This document shows positions 36,199 to 49,978 of a stretch of DNA of 64,000 bases, one piece after another. Position numbers and translations under genes: made by a program. The notes beneath the pieces were generated by a model. It saw nothing but the letters and a program-made list of their open reading frames with translations. It had not been told where the DNA came from and searched no databases. Source of the DNA: Mycolicibacterium lutetiense (GTDB lineage Bacteria > Actinomycetota > Actinomycetes > Mycobacteriales > Mycobacteriaceae); assembly GCF_017876775.1 (NCBI RefSeq), contig NZ_JAGIOP010000002.1, forward strand, positions 3,534,001-3,598,000, read 5' to 3'. Numbering within the stretch: position 1 is the first letter of the stretch; the number at the start of each line of letters is the position of its first letter.

Positions 36199-37098
36199 GT
36201 GCCCTCAACCAGCGTCACGCTCGACGGTCCGGCCAGCCCGGGCCTGACGCTGGCTCCGTGGCGGCGCGGCGGGGGTGACCCCTGCAACCGGATCGGCGCC
36301 GACGGCGCGATCTGGCGGACATCGGCAATGCCGAGCGGTGCGGTCACGGCGCGGATCGCCAAGTCAGCCCTCGATACGGTGTCCTGCGAGGCCTGGGGCT
36401 CGGGCAGTGCCGAGTTCCTGGAGGGTTTCGCGGCGCTGGTGGGTGCTGACGATGACACCGGCGGTTTCGACCCCGTCGAACCGACCATCGCCGAGGCGCA
36501 TCGGCGGGTGCCGCATCTTCGCCTGGGACGCAGCGGCCTGGTGTTGGAGGCACTGGTGCCCGCGATCCTCGAGCAGCGGGTTTCGGGCATGGACGCGTGG
36601 CGGGCCTGGCGGCGGTTGGTGCTGGCATACGGCGCCCCGGCCCCTGGCCCTGCGCCGGACGGGATGCGGGTACCCCCCACCGCCGACGCCTGGCGGCGCA
36701 TCCCGTCGTGGGAATTCCACCGGGCCAACGTGGACCCGGGCCGGGCCCGCACCATCGTCGGCTGCGCGCAGCGCGCCGATGCCGTCGAGAGACTCACTGC
36801 CGAGCGGGCGGGGACCGCGCTGCGCTCACTGCCCGGAGTCGGTGAGTGGACTGTGGCAGAAACCGTGCAACGGGCCTTCGGCGACGCTGACGCGTTGTCG
36901 GTGGGGGACTACCACCTGGCCACCATGGTGGGTCGCAGTCTGTTGGGCAGACCGATCGACGACGCGGCGATGATCGAACTGCTCGAACCGCTGCGCCCGC
37001 ATCGACAGCGCGCGGTGCGGCTGCTGGAAGCCAGTGGGCTGGCCCACAATCCGCGTTTCGGCGCACGTCAGGCCATTCCGAACCTGCGTGCGCTGTAG
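36199..37098 (+). CDS. HhH-GPD DNA glycosylase, AlkA-like (Rv0142-like)
   Basis: The 299-aa protein has the helix-hairpin-helix [20 protein letters not shown] and the catalytic Asp region [11 protein letters not shown], as in 3-methyladenine DNA glycosylase II. The N-terminal two-thirds contain a saddle-like domain and the loop [14 protein letters not shown]. It would excise alkylated bases, starting base-excision repair. The GTG start is 9 nt after the DUF427 gene, so the two form an operon. Confidence 0.87.
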   Translation: MPSTSVTLDGPASPGLTLAPWRRGGGDPCNRIGADGAIWRTSAMPSGAVTARIAKSALDTVSCEAWGSGSAEFLEGFAALVGADDDTGGFDPVEPTIAEAHRRVPHLRLGRSGLVLEALVPAILEQRVSGMDAWRAWRRLVLAYGAPAPGPAPDGMRVPPTADAWRRIPSWEFHRANVDPGRARTIVGCAQRADAVERLTAERAGTALRSLPGVGEWTVAETVQRAFGDADALSVGDYHLATMVGRSLLGRPIDDAAMIELLEPLRPHRQRAVRLLEASGLAHNPRFGARQAIPNLRAL

Positions 37099-37167
37099 GC
37101 CGGTGATTGCCCGGCGCGAATGTCGGGTATCCGGGGTGCGACCGAACGTGAACCGAAAGGAGCCGTT

Positions 37168-37719
37168 ATGACCGCGTTCACCATTCCCGGCCTGACCGAC
37201 AAGCAGGGGGCCGAGGTGGCCAAGCTGCTGCAGATGCAGCTCAGCACCTACAACGACCTGCATCTGACGCTGAAGCACGTGCACTGGAACGTCGTCGGCC
37301 CGAACTTCATCGGGGTTCACGAGATGATCGACCCGCAGGTTGAGTTGGTCCGCGGCTACGCCGACGAGGCCGCCGAGCGGATTGCTGCGCTGGGTCAGTC
37401 GCCGAAGGGAACCCCGGGTGCCATTCTCTCCGACCGCACCTGGGACGACTACTCGGTCGGACGTGACAACGTGCAAGCCCACCTTGCGGCACTCGACCTC
37501 GTCTACAACGGGGTGGTCGAGGACACCCGCAAGGCGATCGACCGGCTGGAGAAACTCGACCTGGTGTCTCAGGACATGCTCATCGAGCATGCCGCCCAAC
37601 TCGAGAAGTTCCAATGGTTCGTCCGGGCACATCTGGAAAGTGCCGGAGGCACCCTGGTCCACGACGGGTCACCCACCGAGCGCGGCGCGGCCGGAAAGGC
37701 GCGGCGCAAGAGCGCATAG
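37168..37719 (+). CDS. dps: Dps-family DNA-binding ferritin
   Basis: The 183-aa protein matches mycobacterial Dps very closely in memory. The ferroxidase ligands are in place: His39 (KHVHWN), His51 (GVHEM), Asp66 and Glu70 (YADEAAE). The lysine/arginine-rich C-terminal tail (KARRKSA) is the DNA-binding part in mycobacterial Dps. It forms a 12-mer that stores iron, detoxifies peroxide and compacts DNA in stationary phase. An AAAGGAG site precedes the ATG. It stands alone, 69 bp after the glycosylase gene. Confidence 0.96.
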   Translation: MTAFTIPGLTDKQGAEVAKLLQMQLSTYNDLHLTLKHVHWNVVGPNFIGVHEMIDPQVELVRGYADEAAERIAALGQSPKGTPGAILSDRTWDDYSVGRDNVQAHLAALDLVYNGVVEDTRKAIDRLEKLDLVSQDMLIEHAAQLEKFQWFVRAHLESAGGTLVHDGSPTERGAAGKARRKSA

Positions 37720-37768
37720 GTCTGCCGGCCTTGACCTCAACCGTTGTTGAGGTGCCAGGCTCGGTGTC

Positions 37769-38593
37769 ATGCCTACCTGGATTTGTACGGGATGCGGTGT
37801 GGAACACCCGGATTCCACTATCGAACCCGCCGATGCGTGTGTGTTGACGTCGGAGATCGTCTCGATCGAGGAACGCGGGGACCTACCACCACATGGCACC
37901 TGGACGACGCTGGAGGAACTGGCGGCGCAACCTCATCACACCGAACACGTCGACCACGGTCGCGGAGTGCACAGCCTGCGGCGCGCACCCAGGTTCGCCA
38001 TCGGACACCGCTCGTTCGTGGTGCAGACGGCACATGGAAACCTGCTGTGGGATGCGCCGGGCTACCTCGACGACGAGATCGCCGGCCTCATTCACGGCCT
38101 CGGTGGCCTCGATGCCGTCGCCGCGAGCCATCCTCACATGTTCGGTGCTCAACTCAGTTGGAGCCGGGCATTCGGCGGTGTGCCGGTGTATGTGAATGCC
38201 CTTGACGAAGAATGGCTTCCGGGCCCCGATCCTCTCATCCAGCTCTGGACCGACGAGCTGGAACCGCTGGCCGGAGTGCGGCTGATTCACGTCGGAGGGC
38301 ACATGCGGGGCAGTTCGGTGGCGCTGACAGCTGACGGCACGCTGCTGGTGGGGGACACCATTTCCGGCGGACTGGCTCGGAACTGGGTCTCGTTCCAACG
38401 GAACTTCCCCAAGCACGTCCCGCTGTCGGCTGCGGTGGTGCGCCGGATCGTGGACCGGCTCGATGAATACGACTACGACCGGCTCTACACCCTCGGCGGC
38501 GATGAGATCGACAGCGCCGCCAAGGATGTAGTGCACCGGTCAGGCGAGACTCATATCCGTTGGGTCAGTGGGGAATTCGATCATCTGACCTGA
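37769..38593 (+). CDS. MBL-fold metallohydrolase with N-terminal zinc-ribbon-like segment
   Basis: The 274-aa protein starts with MPTWICTGCGVEHPDST, a CxxC knuckle. It continues into a beta-lactamase-fold core with NLLWDAPGYLDDE, AASHPHMFGAQL at the usual metal site, VRLIHVGGHMRGS and LLVGDTISGG. The first site reads HPHMFG rather than HxHxDH, so the metal centre is atypical and activity uncertain. It lies 49 nt after dps in the same direction and may be co-transcribed. The substrate is unknown. Confidence 0.83.
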   Translation: MPTWICTGCGVEHPDSTIEPADACVLTSEIVSIEERGDLPPHGTWTTLEELAAQPHHTEHVDHGRGVHSLRRAPRFAIGHRSFVVQTAHGNLLWDAPGYLDDEIAGLIHGLGGLDAVAASHPHMFGAQLSWSRAFGGVPVYVNALDEEWLPGPDPLIQLWTDELEPLAGVRLIHVGGHMRGSSVALTADGTLLVGDTISGGLARNWVSFQRNFPKHVPLSAAVVRRIVDRLDEYDYDRLYTLGGDEIDSAAKDVVHRSGETHIRWVSGEFDHLT

Positions 38594-38594
38594 T

Positions 38595-39368
38595 CTAGCG
38601 GCCGCGCTTCCGGTCCAAGGCGTCCTCGCGTACCGGGCGCTCGGCCAGCGCCTCCGGGGCGCCGAACAACAGCGGGTAGGCGAGGCCGGCGATGGCGGCA
38701 CCGACCAGCGGGGCCAACCAGAACGCCCACAGTTGCGCCGGCGCGCCGTTTCCGTTGAAGAACGCGACTGCCGTGGAGCGGGCCGGGTTGACCGAGGTGT
38801 TCGAGATCGGGATCGAGATCAAATGGATCAGCGTCAGGGTCAGGCCGATCGACAGACCGGCAAAGCCCTTCGGCGCGCGGTCATCGGTCGAACCGAGGAT
38901 GACCAGCAGGAACACCGCGGTCAGGATCACCTCGGCCAGCAGTACGGCCGCGAGCGAGTACCCGCCGGGGGAGTGCTCACCGAAGCCGTTGGCAGCCATG
39001 TTGCCGGTGGCGGACCAACCGTCCTTGCCGCTGGCGATCACATAGATGGCGAGGCCGGCCAGTAAGCCGCCGACGATCTGTGAAATCCAGTACGGCACAA
39101 GGGCTGCCCATTCGACGCGGCGGGCCAAGGCGGCGCCCAGGGTGACTGCCGGGTTGAAATGTCCGCCGGAAATGGTGCCGAAGGCGTAGACGCCGGTCAG
39201 AACCGTCAAGCCGAACGCGAGGGCCACCCCGAGGAACCCGATCCCCACAGAGGTACCGTCGGAAACAAACTTCGCGGCGAACACCGCGCTACCGCAACCG
39301 CCCAGGACCAGCCAGAACGTCCCGATGAATTCGGCTGCCAATCTATGTGACATGCTCGGCGTACTCAT
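38595..39368 (-). CDS. aqpZ: aquaporin Z
   Basis: The 257-aa protein with six membrane spans has both NPA boxes: [11 protein letters not shown] and [12 protein letters not shown]. The selectivity residues of water channels are visible: Phe in [10 protein letters not shown], His in TLIHLISIP and Arg after the second NPA. It would conduct water across the inner membrane. The start at MSTPSMSHR is preceded by GGAGA; an ATG 12 nt upstream lacks a good ribosome site. It is convergent with the MBL gene, one base apart. Confidence 0.94.
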   Translation of the reverse strand: MSTPSMSHRLAAEFIGTFWLVLGGCGSAVFAAKFVSDGTSVGIGFLGVALAFGLTVLTGVYAFGTISGGHFNPAVTLGAALARRVEWAALVPYWISQIVGGLLAGLAIYVIASGKDGWSATGNMAANGFGEHSPGGYSLAAVLLAEVILTAVFLLVILGSTDDRAPKGFAGLSIGLTLTLIHLISIPISNTSVNPARSTAVAFFNGNGAPAQLWAFWLAPLVGAAIAGLAYPLLFGAPEALAERPVREDALDRKRGR

Positions 39369-39497
39369 GGCGGTCTCCATCTCTAGATGTGACTAGATGC
39401 GATTCACCGCCGAGCGTGTCACGCCAGTAGCTGATGGCAGAGACGTTGTTGCGAAATTGATTGCACAATGAAATTAACGTTGCCGCACCGTTGTCGA

Positions 39498-40307
39498 TCA
39501 GCGGTAAGCGGTCAGCCGGGCCACCAGCGCCACCGCGCCGTCGTCACCGACGGCCTGTGCATCAGAGACTCCGGAGCTGCGTCCGGCCCGTAACGTCCTT
39601 GCCTCATAACGGGATTCATTGCCGCCACGGAACTGGCGCAGGTAGTTGACCCGCAGCGACGCCGTCCGCCAGGGCTCGCCCCCGTCGTCGCCGAGCGCCG
39701 CGGAACCGACGAGTTCCAGGGCGGCCGCCGACACCCCGCCGTGCACGATGCCGATGCTGTTGTTGATCACGGGGTCGGGCAGCTGTCGCAGCGTCGCGGT
39801 GCGCCCGCCCGCCTCGGCGACCTCGACCGACATGCGGCCTTCCAAGGTGGCAGGTGGTGTGCCTTCGGCAGTGTCGGTGGGCCACGCGACGACGTGCCCC
39901 GGCACGCGGATGTGGAAGGACCGCACCGTTGCCGTCCCCAGCAGTTGGTCGCCGTGGGTCAGCTCGCACAGCCCCAACGACGCCGTCCCCTTCGGGCCGA
40001 ACGGCCGGGCGGTCGCCACCACCGGAATTTCCGGTGCGGCGGTGACGAGGTCGATTGCATGCGGGGCGAGCTCGATGGCCAGCTCGCTGGACACCGTCCA
40101 CTCGTCCTCGTCGCGGCGAAGGTGATTGATCAGGCCGCCGATGTGATCGACCAGCATCGCCAGCGGAGCGATGGTCGGCACCCGTGTCAGGGGATTGAGC
40201 AGGCCGCCCACGGGTACTGAGGCCACGCAGCGGTCCGGGCTCTCCTCAAGGGTCTCTATGCCCAGGCGGCCCAGCGGGGTATTCAGCGGATAGCGCATCA
40301 CCGTCAA
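39498..40307 (-). CDS. double-hotdog thioesterase-family protein
   Basis: The 269-aa protein has two hotdog halves. The first has VPTIAPLAMLVDHIGGLINH. The second has VINNSIGIVHGGVSAAALELVGSAAL, with the GIVHGG motif of PaaI-type thioesterases, followed by RTASLRVNYLRQFRGG. It would hydrolyse acyl-CoA thioesters; the chain specificity is unknown. The start MTVMRYPLN lies 53 bp from the divergent copper ATPase gene, with the CsoR-like dyad between them. Confidence 0.85.
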   Translation of the reverse strand: MTVMRYPLNTPLGRLGIETLEESPDRCVASVPVGGLLNPLTRVPTIAPLAMLVDHIGGLINHLRRDEDEWTVSSELAIELAPHAIDLVTAAPEIPVVATARPFGPKGTASLGLCELTHGDQLLGTATVRSFHIRVPGHVVAWPTDTAEGTPPATLEGRMSVEVAEAGGRTATLRQLPDPVINNSIGIVHGGVSAAALELVGSAALGDDGGEPWRTASLRVNYLRQFRGGNESRYEARTLRAGRSSGVSDAQAVGDDGAVALVARLTAYR

Positions 40308-40328
40308 CAGTTACGCCTACGACGGTGG

Positions 40329-40353
40329 CCATATACCCCATGGGGGTATATGG
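40329..40353. promoter_or_regulatory. CsoR/RcnR-type operator before the copper ATPase gene
   Basis: CCATATACCCC-ATG-GGGGTATATGG is an inverted repeat with 11-bp perfect arms and a 3-bp centre, just 7 nt upstream of the ATPase ATG. The TACCCC/GGGGTA pattern is the hallmark of CsoR-family copper-sensing repressors. No csoR gene is in the window, so the regulator must act from elsewhere. Confidence 0.7.
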
Positions 40354-40360
40354 TGGCGAT

Positions 40361-42418
40361 ATGACCACGACCGAACACGCGATGCACGAGCACGAGCACA
40401 CCGGTCACGCAGAGCACGCGGGCCACGGCGATCACGTCGCCCAGTTCCGGAGGTTGTTCTGGATCATGACGGCGTTGGCCGTGCCGACCGTGGCGCTCTC
40501 GCCGATGTTCGCGATGATCCTGGGCTACTCCCTTCCCGAATTCCCCGGCGCACGGTGGATCTCGCCGGTGCTCGGCACCGTGATGTACGTGTGGGGCGGC
40601 CGTCCGTTCCTGACCGGGGCGATCAGCGAAATACGTTCGCGTGCACCGGGAATGATGCTCCTGATCGGACTGGCGATCACGGTCGCTTTCCTCTCCTCGT
40701 GGGGTGCGAGCCTCGGCATCCTGCACCACCAGTTGGACTTCTGGTGGGAACTCGCACTGCTGATCGTGATCATGCTGCTGGGGCACTGGATCGAGATGAG
40801 GTCGCTGGCGCAGACCACGTCCGCCCTCGATTCGTTGGCCGCGCTACTGCCCGATGAGGCCGAACGCGTCGAGGGCGATGGCGACGCCGAACGGGTGGTG
40901 ACGGTAGATCCATCAGAGCTTCACGTCGGTGACCTGGTGATCGTCCGGCCGGGCGGCAGCGTGCCCGTCGACGGCCGCATCGTCGACGGTGCGGCCGATA
41001 TGGACGAGTCGATGGTCACCGGGGAGTCGCGCACGGTGCGGCGTAGTGCCGGTGACGACATTGTCGCGGGCACCGTCGCCACCGACTCCGGGCTGAGGAT
41101 CCGGGTCACCGCGGTCGGCGACGACACCGCTCTCGCGGGCATCCAGCGGCTGGTGGGCGAGGCGATGAATTCCTCTTCGCGCGCACAACGGTTGGCCGAC
41201 CGGGCCGCGGGCTGGTTGTTCTGGTTCGCCCTGGGATCCGCGGTGCTGACGGCGCTGGTGTGGACCCTGCTGGACAACCCCGATCAGGCGGTGATCCGCA
41301 CGATCACGGTGCTGGTGATCGCGTGCCCGCACGCCCTCGGCCTGGCGATCCCGCTGGTGGTGTCGATCGCGACCGAGCGGGCCGCCCGAGGCGGCGTGCT
41401 GATCAAGGATCGTCTGGCACTGGAAACCATGCGCACCGTCGGGGCAGTGCTGTTCGACAAGACGGGAACCCTCACCAAGGGTGAGCCGACCGTCACCGAG
41501 GTGGCGACCACCGGAGGTTCGGAGAACGAACTGCTGGCGCTGGCGGCGGCCGCCGAGGCCGACTCCGAACACCCGTTGGCTCGCGCCATCGTCGCAGCGG
41601 CCCGGCGCCGCGGCCTCGACGTAGCGCCGGCGACTGACTTCAGCTCGTCACCTGCGGTGGGCGTCAGCGCCCTGGTCGGTGGGCAGCGGGTGCAGGTCGG
41701 CGGACCGGCACTGCTCGAACAGGCCGCGCAAGCCCCGTTGCCGGGTACCGCGCGGTGGGAGGGCGCCACGGTGCTGCACGTACTGGTCGACGGGGACGTG
41801 GCCGGTGCGCTGGCGCTGGCCGACGAGATCCGGCCGGAATCCCGGCAGGCCGTCGACGCCTTGCACGATCTGGGTGTCGAAGTGGTGATGATCACCGGCG
41901 ACGCCGCACCGGTGGCTTCCTCGGTCGCCGCGGACCTGGGCATCGACCGGGTATTCGCCGGGGTGCGGCCCGAAGACAAGGCCGCCAAAGTCATCGAACT
42001 GCAGGGAGAGGGTCTGACCGTCGCCATGGTCGGCGACGGCGTCAACGACGCCCCCGCGCTGGCCGCCGCCGACGTCGGCATCGCCATCGGAGCGGGGACC
42101 GATGTCGCCATCGCCTCGGCGGGCGTCATCCTGGCCAGCTCCGATCCGCGATCCGTGCTCTCGGTGATCGAGCTGTCCCGCCAGTCCTACCGGAAGATGA
42201 AGCAAAACCTTTGGTGGGCAGCGGGTTACAACCTGATCTCGGTTCCGTTGGCCGCCGGGGTGGCCGCGCCGCTGGGCTTTGTCATGCCGATGTCGGTGGG
42301 TGCGTTGTTGATGTCGGCGTCGACGGTCGTCGTGGCACTCAACGCGCAGTCGCTGCGCCGACTCGACCTACGCCCCGAGGCCGGCGTGCGCAGCGTTGCG
42401 CGGGCTTCAGGACGTTGA
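40361..42418 (+). CDS. copB: CopB-type copper-translocating P-type ATPase (P1B-3)
   Basis: The 685-aa protein begins with a His-rich metal-binding tail (HAMHEHEHTGHAEHAGHGDH). The CPH transport motif (IACPHALGLAIPLV, Cys322-Pro-His324) marks the P1B-3 group. Phosphorylation Asp366 lies in DKTGTLTKG, TGES in MVTGESRTV and the hinge in GDGVNDAPAL. It pumps copper (Cu2+ or Cu+) out of the cytoplasm. The CsoR-like dyad overlaps its promoter, so copper induction is expected. The ATG after the operator was chosen over an upstream ATG inside it. Confidence 0.94.
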   Translation: MTTTEHAMHEHEHTGHAEHAGHGDHVAQFRRLFWIMTALAVPTVALSPMFAMILGYSLPEFPGARWISPVLGTVMYVWGGRPFLTGAISEIRSRAPGMMLLIGLAITVAFLSSWGASLGILHHQLDFWWELALLIVIMLLGHWIEMRSLAQTTSALDSLAALLPDEAERVEGDGDAERVVTVDPSELHVGDLVIVRPGGSVPVDGRIVDGAADMDESMVTGESRTVRRSAGDDIVAGTVATDSGLRIRVTAVGDDTALAGIQRLVGEAMNSSSRAQRLADRAAGWLFWFALGSAVLTALVWTLLDNPDQAVIRTITVLVIACPHALGLAIPLVVSIATERAARGGVLIKDRLALETMRTVGAVLFDKTGTLTKGEPTVTEVATTGGSENELLALAAAAEADSEHPLARAIVAAARRRGLDVAPATDFSSSPAVGVSALVGGQRVQVGGPALLEQAAQAPLPGTARWEGATVLHVLVDGDVAGALALADEIRPESRQAVDALHDLGVEVVMITGDAAPVASSVAADLGIDRVFAGVRPEDKAAKVIELQGEGLTVAMVGDGVNDAPALAAADVGIAIGAGTDVAIASAGVILASSDPRSVLSVIELSRQSYRKMKQNLWWAAGYNLISVPLAAGVAAPLGFVMPMSVGALLMSASTVVVALNAQSLRRLDLRPEAGVRSVARASGR

Positions 42419-42812
42419 CAAGGCAATTCTAAGAATCTGACTAAGCTTTTCCGCAAATTGACCCGGTCCATATAACAGCACTATAACGTGGCACTGTGAT
42501 TTGCGTAGCAAATCACAGTGCCGTTCCGGGTGGTGTCCGACTGCAACGGGCAGTGCGCGGTCGGTGTAGGCGCTAGGAAGAAATATCAAGGGCTGCAAAG
42601 GAATTCATCATATCGACGATTGCCTGCCGAGCGTGGCCGAAAGTGGCCCATCAAGCATAGTTAGGCTCGGCTAAGTTGGCATCTGGCATGGTATTTGCCT
42701 TATCGTTTTCTCCACTTATGGCGTGTGGGACATAGCCGTCGTCCAGTGCTGCACGGGGCCACCCACGCCGAGCCGGCTTCTTTGTAGAAGCGTGTTGAAG
42801 GGCAAGGTGGGA
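42419..42812. other. 394-bp region between copB and gltB
   Basis: The first 100 bp are unusually AT-rich for this genome and end in the perfect hairpin at 42490-42522. The rest is the gltB upstream region. No gene with a ribosome site is supported. An open frame entering gltB extends back to 42723, but the gltB propeptide fits a start at 42813. Confidence 0.45.
42490..42522. terminator. perfect 15-bp hairpin after copB (terminator or operator)
   Basis: GGCACTGTGATTTGC-GTA-GCAAATCACAGTGCC is a perfect 15-bp inverted repeat with a 3-nt loop, 72 nt after the copper ATPase stop. There is no T-tract on either side, so it may be a factor-dependent terminator or a binding site instead of a classic intrinsic terminator. 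Confidence 0.5.
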
Positions 42813-47406
<4,594 letters not shown>

Positions 47407-47414
<8 letters not shown>

Positions 47415-48873
47415 TCCGCGCGGCTTCCTCAAGCACACGTCCAAGGAGCTTCCGGCCCGCAGGCCGGTTCCGCTGCGGCTGAAGGACTGGAAAGAGGTCT
47501 ACGAGGACTTCTCCCACGAAAAGCTGCAGGACCAGGCATCACGATGCATGGACTGCGGTATCCCGTTCTGCCACAACGGCTGCCCGCTGGGGAACCTGAT
47601 CCCCGAGTGGAACGACCTGGTCTACAAGGACCGGTGGCGCGACGGGATCGAGCGGCTGCACGCCACCAACAACTTCCCGGAGTTCACCGGACGGCTCTGC
47701 CCCGCCCCGTGTGAGGCGTCCTGCGTCCTCGGCATCAACCAGGATCCGGTCACCATCAAGCAGGTGGAGGTCGAACTCATCGACAACGCCTACGACCAGG
47801 GCTGGGTTGTTCCGAAGATGCCCGACGTGCAGACCGGCAAGAAGGTCGCCGTCGTCGGGTCCGGACCGGCCGGACTGGCCGCGGCCCAGCAGCTCACCCG
47901 GGCCGGCCACACCGTCACGGTGTTCGAGCGTGCCGACCGCATCGGCGGCCTGCTGCGCTACGGCATCCCCGAGTTCAAGATGGAAAAGCGCCACATCGAC
48001 CGGCGTCTGGAACAGATGGCGGCCGAAGGCACCCAGTTCCGCCCCGGCGTCAACGTGGGCGTCGACATCACCGTGGCCCAGCTGCGGCTGAACTACGACG
48101 CGGTCGTGCTGGCCGGCGGTGCCACCGCGGCCCGTGACCTGCCGATCCCGGGCCGAGAGCTCGACGGCATCCACCAGGCCATGGAATTCCTGCCCTGGGC
48201 CAACCGGGTCCAGCTCGGCGACGACGTCCTCGACGAGAACGGCCAGCCGCCGATCACGGCCAAGGACAAGCACGTCATCATCATCGGCGGCGGCGACACC
48301 GGCGCGGACTGCCTGGGCACCTCACACCGGCAGGGTGCGGCCAGCATCCACCAGTTCGAGATCATGCCGCGTCCGCCGGAGACCCGCGCGGATTCGACGC
48401 CGTGGCCGACCTACCCGCTGATGTTCCGGGTTTCCTCGGCGCACGAAGAGGGCGGCGACCGCGTGTTCTCGGTCAACACCGAGGAATTCACCGGCGTCGA
48501 CGGTCGCGTGACCGCCCTGCGCGCGCACGAGGTCAAGATGAACGCCGGCAAGTTCGAGAAGGTCGAAGGGACCGACTTCGAGCTCAAGGCCGACCTGGTG
48601 CTGCTCGCCATGGGCTTCGTCGGACCGGAGAAGGAAGGTCTGCTGACCAAGCTCGGCGTGGAGCTGACCGACCGCGGAAACGTCTCCCGCGACAACAACT
48701 TCCAGAGCTCGGTGCCCGGCGTGTTCGTCGCCGGTGACATGGGCCGCGGACAGTCGCTGATCGTGTGGGCGATCGCCGAAGGCCGGGCCGCCGCCGCGGG
48801 CGTGGACCGCTACCTGATGGGCAAGACCGCCCTGCCGGTAGTGATCAAGCCCACCGCTGCGCCACAGCGCTGA
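47407..48873 (+). CDS. gltD: glutamate synthase small subunit GltD
   Basis: The 488-aa protein supplies electrons to GltB. N-terminal cysteines ([17 protein letters not shown] and [13 protein letters not shown]) bind the two 4Fe-4S clusters. FAD sits at [17 protein letters not shown] and NADPH at [16 protein letters not shown]. The length is normal. The ATG overlaps the gltB stop by 8 nt, so translation is coupled. The gltB-gltD arrangement next to the ethR/ethA region is as I recall for M. tuberculosis Rv3859c-Rv3858c, in the inverse orientation. Confidence 0.97.
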
Positions 48874-48890
48874 ATTTGGCGCGGCCCCGG

Positions 48891-49598
48891 GTGTCGCTGT
48901 CTTACATCGGCTCCTGGGGCGACCGCCCGGAGTCGATCCGTGAGTCGGCCGAACGGATGCAGCGTTCGTGGCAGGCGTTTCCGCAGGAACCGGGCGTGTA
49001 CACGCCGTGGTCGCTGAAACTCTGGAATGCCGAAGATGTGCTGCAACTGCAGCCGGTGCCCGCCGATGACCTCGATGCGATCGTCGATGCGGCGCGGTCG
49101 GTCACCGAGCGGATCAACGAGGGACCTCGAACCGCGCCTGGGTTCGACCTCCAATTCGTGCGTGAGCGTCTCGACGAGCCCGTGTTGGCCGGTGGGCCAC
49201 TCTTCGCGTACAAGGTTCGGTGCGGCTTCTCCGGGCCCCGTGCGCTGCGCAATCATGTGCTCTTTCATCTCGACCCGACCGTTGGGATTTCTTCCGACGA
49301 AAGCCAGGTAGTTCGGGGCTACCTCACTGCGCTGGTCGCCGCTTGGGAGCCGGAGTACGTGTCGGTGTGCACATACGAGTTCCATAAGGCGCAAGGGCAC
49401 AAGAAACCCCAGCAAGTACGTGTCGGTTGGCTGACCTACATCCGCGACGACGTCCCACTGGACACCTCCCTCGTGCCGGAGGAGGTGCACATCGAGGCGG
49501 GTGACGGTGGTCGGTACTTGACGTTGTCGGGGACGCCGCAAGAGCCGTCGCTCGACCAGGCACTGGCGATCCGTCGAGCACTTGGGTACCCCGCCTGA
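48891..49598 (+). CDS. Imm52-like immunity family protein, without visible toxin partner
   Basis: The 235-aa protein starts with GTG (VSLSYIGSWGDRPESIRESAERM), 17 nt after gltD. The WGDRPES-type opening with a following amphipathic helix and the core VLFHLDPTVGISSDESQVVRGYL recall immunity proteins of the Imm52 family, which neutralise polymorphic toxins. The assignment is by pattern only. Nothing resembling a polymorphic toxin, PE/PPE pair or ESX substrate lies next to it, so it would be an orphan or a co-opted protein in the gltBD transcript. Confidence 0.5.
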   Translation: MSLSYIGSWGDRPESIRESAERMQRSWQAFPQEPGVYTPWSLKLWNAEDVLQLQPVPADDLDAIVDAARSVTERINEGPRTAPGFDLQFVRERLDEPVLAGGPLFAYKVRCGFSGPRALRNHVLFHLDPTVGISSDESQVVRGYLTALVAAWEPEYVSVCTYEFHKAQGHKKPQQVRVGWLTYIRDDVPLDTSLVPEEVHIEAGDGGRYLTLSGTPQEPSLDQALAIRRALGYPA

Positions 49599-49790
49599 CC
49601 CTGGGGTAGGGCATTGACGGGGCCTACGCCATGCCTCATTCGTCACGTCAGTCTCACCAGAAACATCTGATCTTTGCGCGGCGTGCCTCGCACGGTTTGC
49701 CGGATGTCAGGTATCTAATGACGTGGTGAGAATGCTGCGGTAACGTAAAACCACGGGCACAGCAACTAGTAATTCGCAGGAGTGATCGCC

Positions 49791-49931
49791 GTGTACATCA
49801 ATCCGATCAATCGGTCACGGATGAGTCGTATTGCCTGGTCATTGTTCCGTCATCCGATGAAATGCCGTGAATTCCCGGCCAAGAGCGAACGCCTGGTCAC
49901 GGCCGACGAGCTACTTCGCTTCGGGATCTGA
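49791..49931 (+). CDS. 46-aa small basic protein, unknown
   Basis: GTG at 49791 follows an AGGAG ribosome site by 8 nt. The 46-residue frame reads VYINPINRSRMSRIAWSLF at the start and ends in TADELLRFGI, with seven arginines. There is no signal peptide and only a short hydrophobic patch (IAWSLF). The ideal ribosome spacing is the main support. Function unknown. Confidence 0.5.
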   Translation: MYINPINRSRMSRIAWSLFRHPMKCREFPAKSERLVTADELLRFGI

Positions 49932-49978
49932 CGGGTAGCCGACCGCTCGGGCCCGGTGGGTCCGCACTCCGTTGCTGG

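Noticed and set aside
42661..42679. IdeR iron-box-like sequence upstream of gltB
   Set aside because: TTAGGCTCGGCTAAGTTGG matches the 19-bp consensus TTAGGTTAGGCTAACCTAA in only 13 positions, and the right half is poor.
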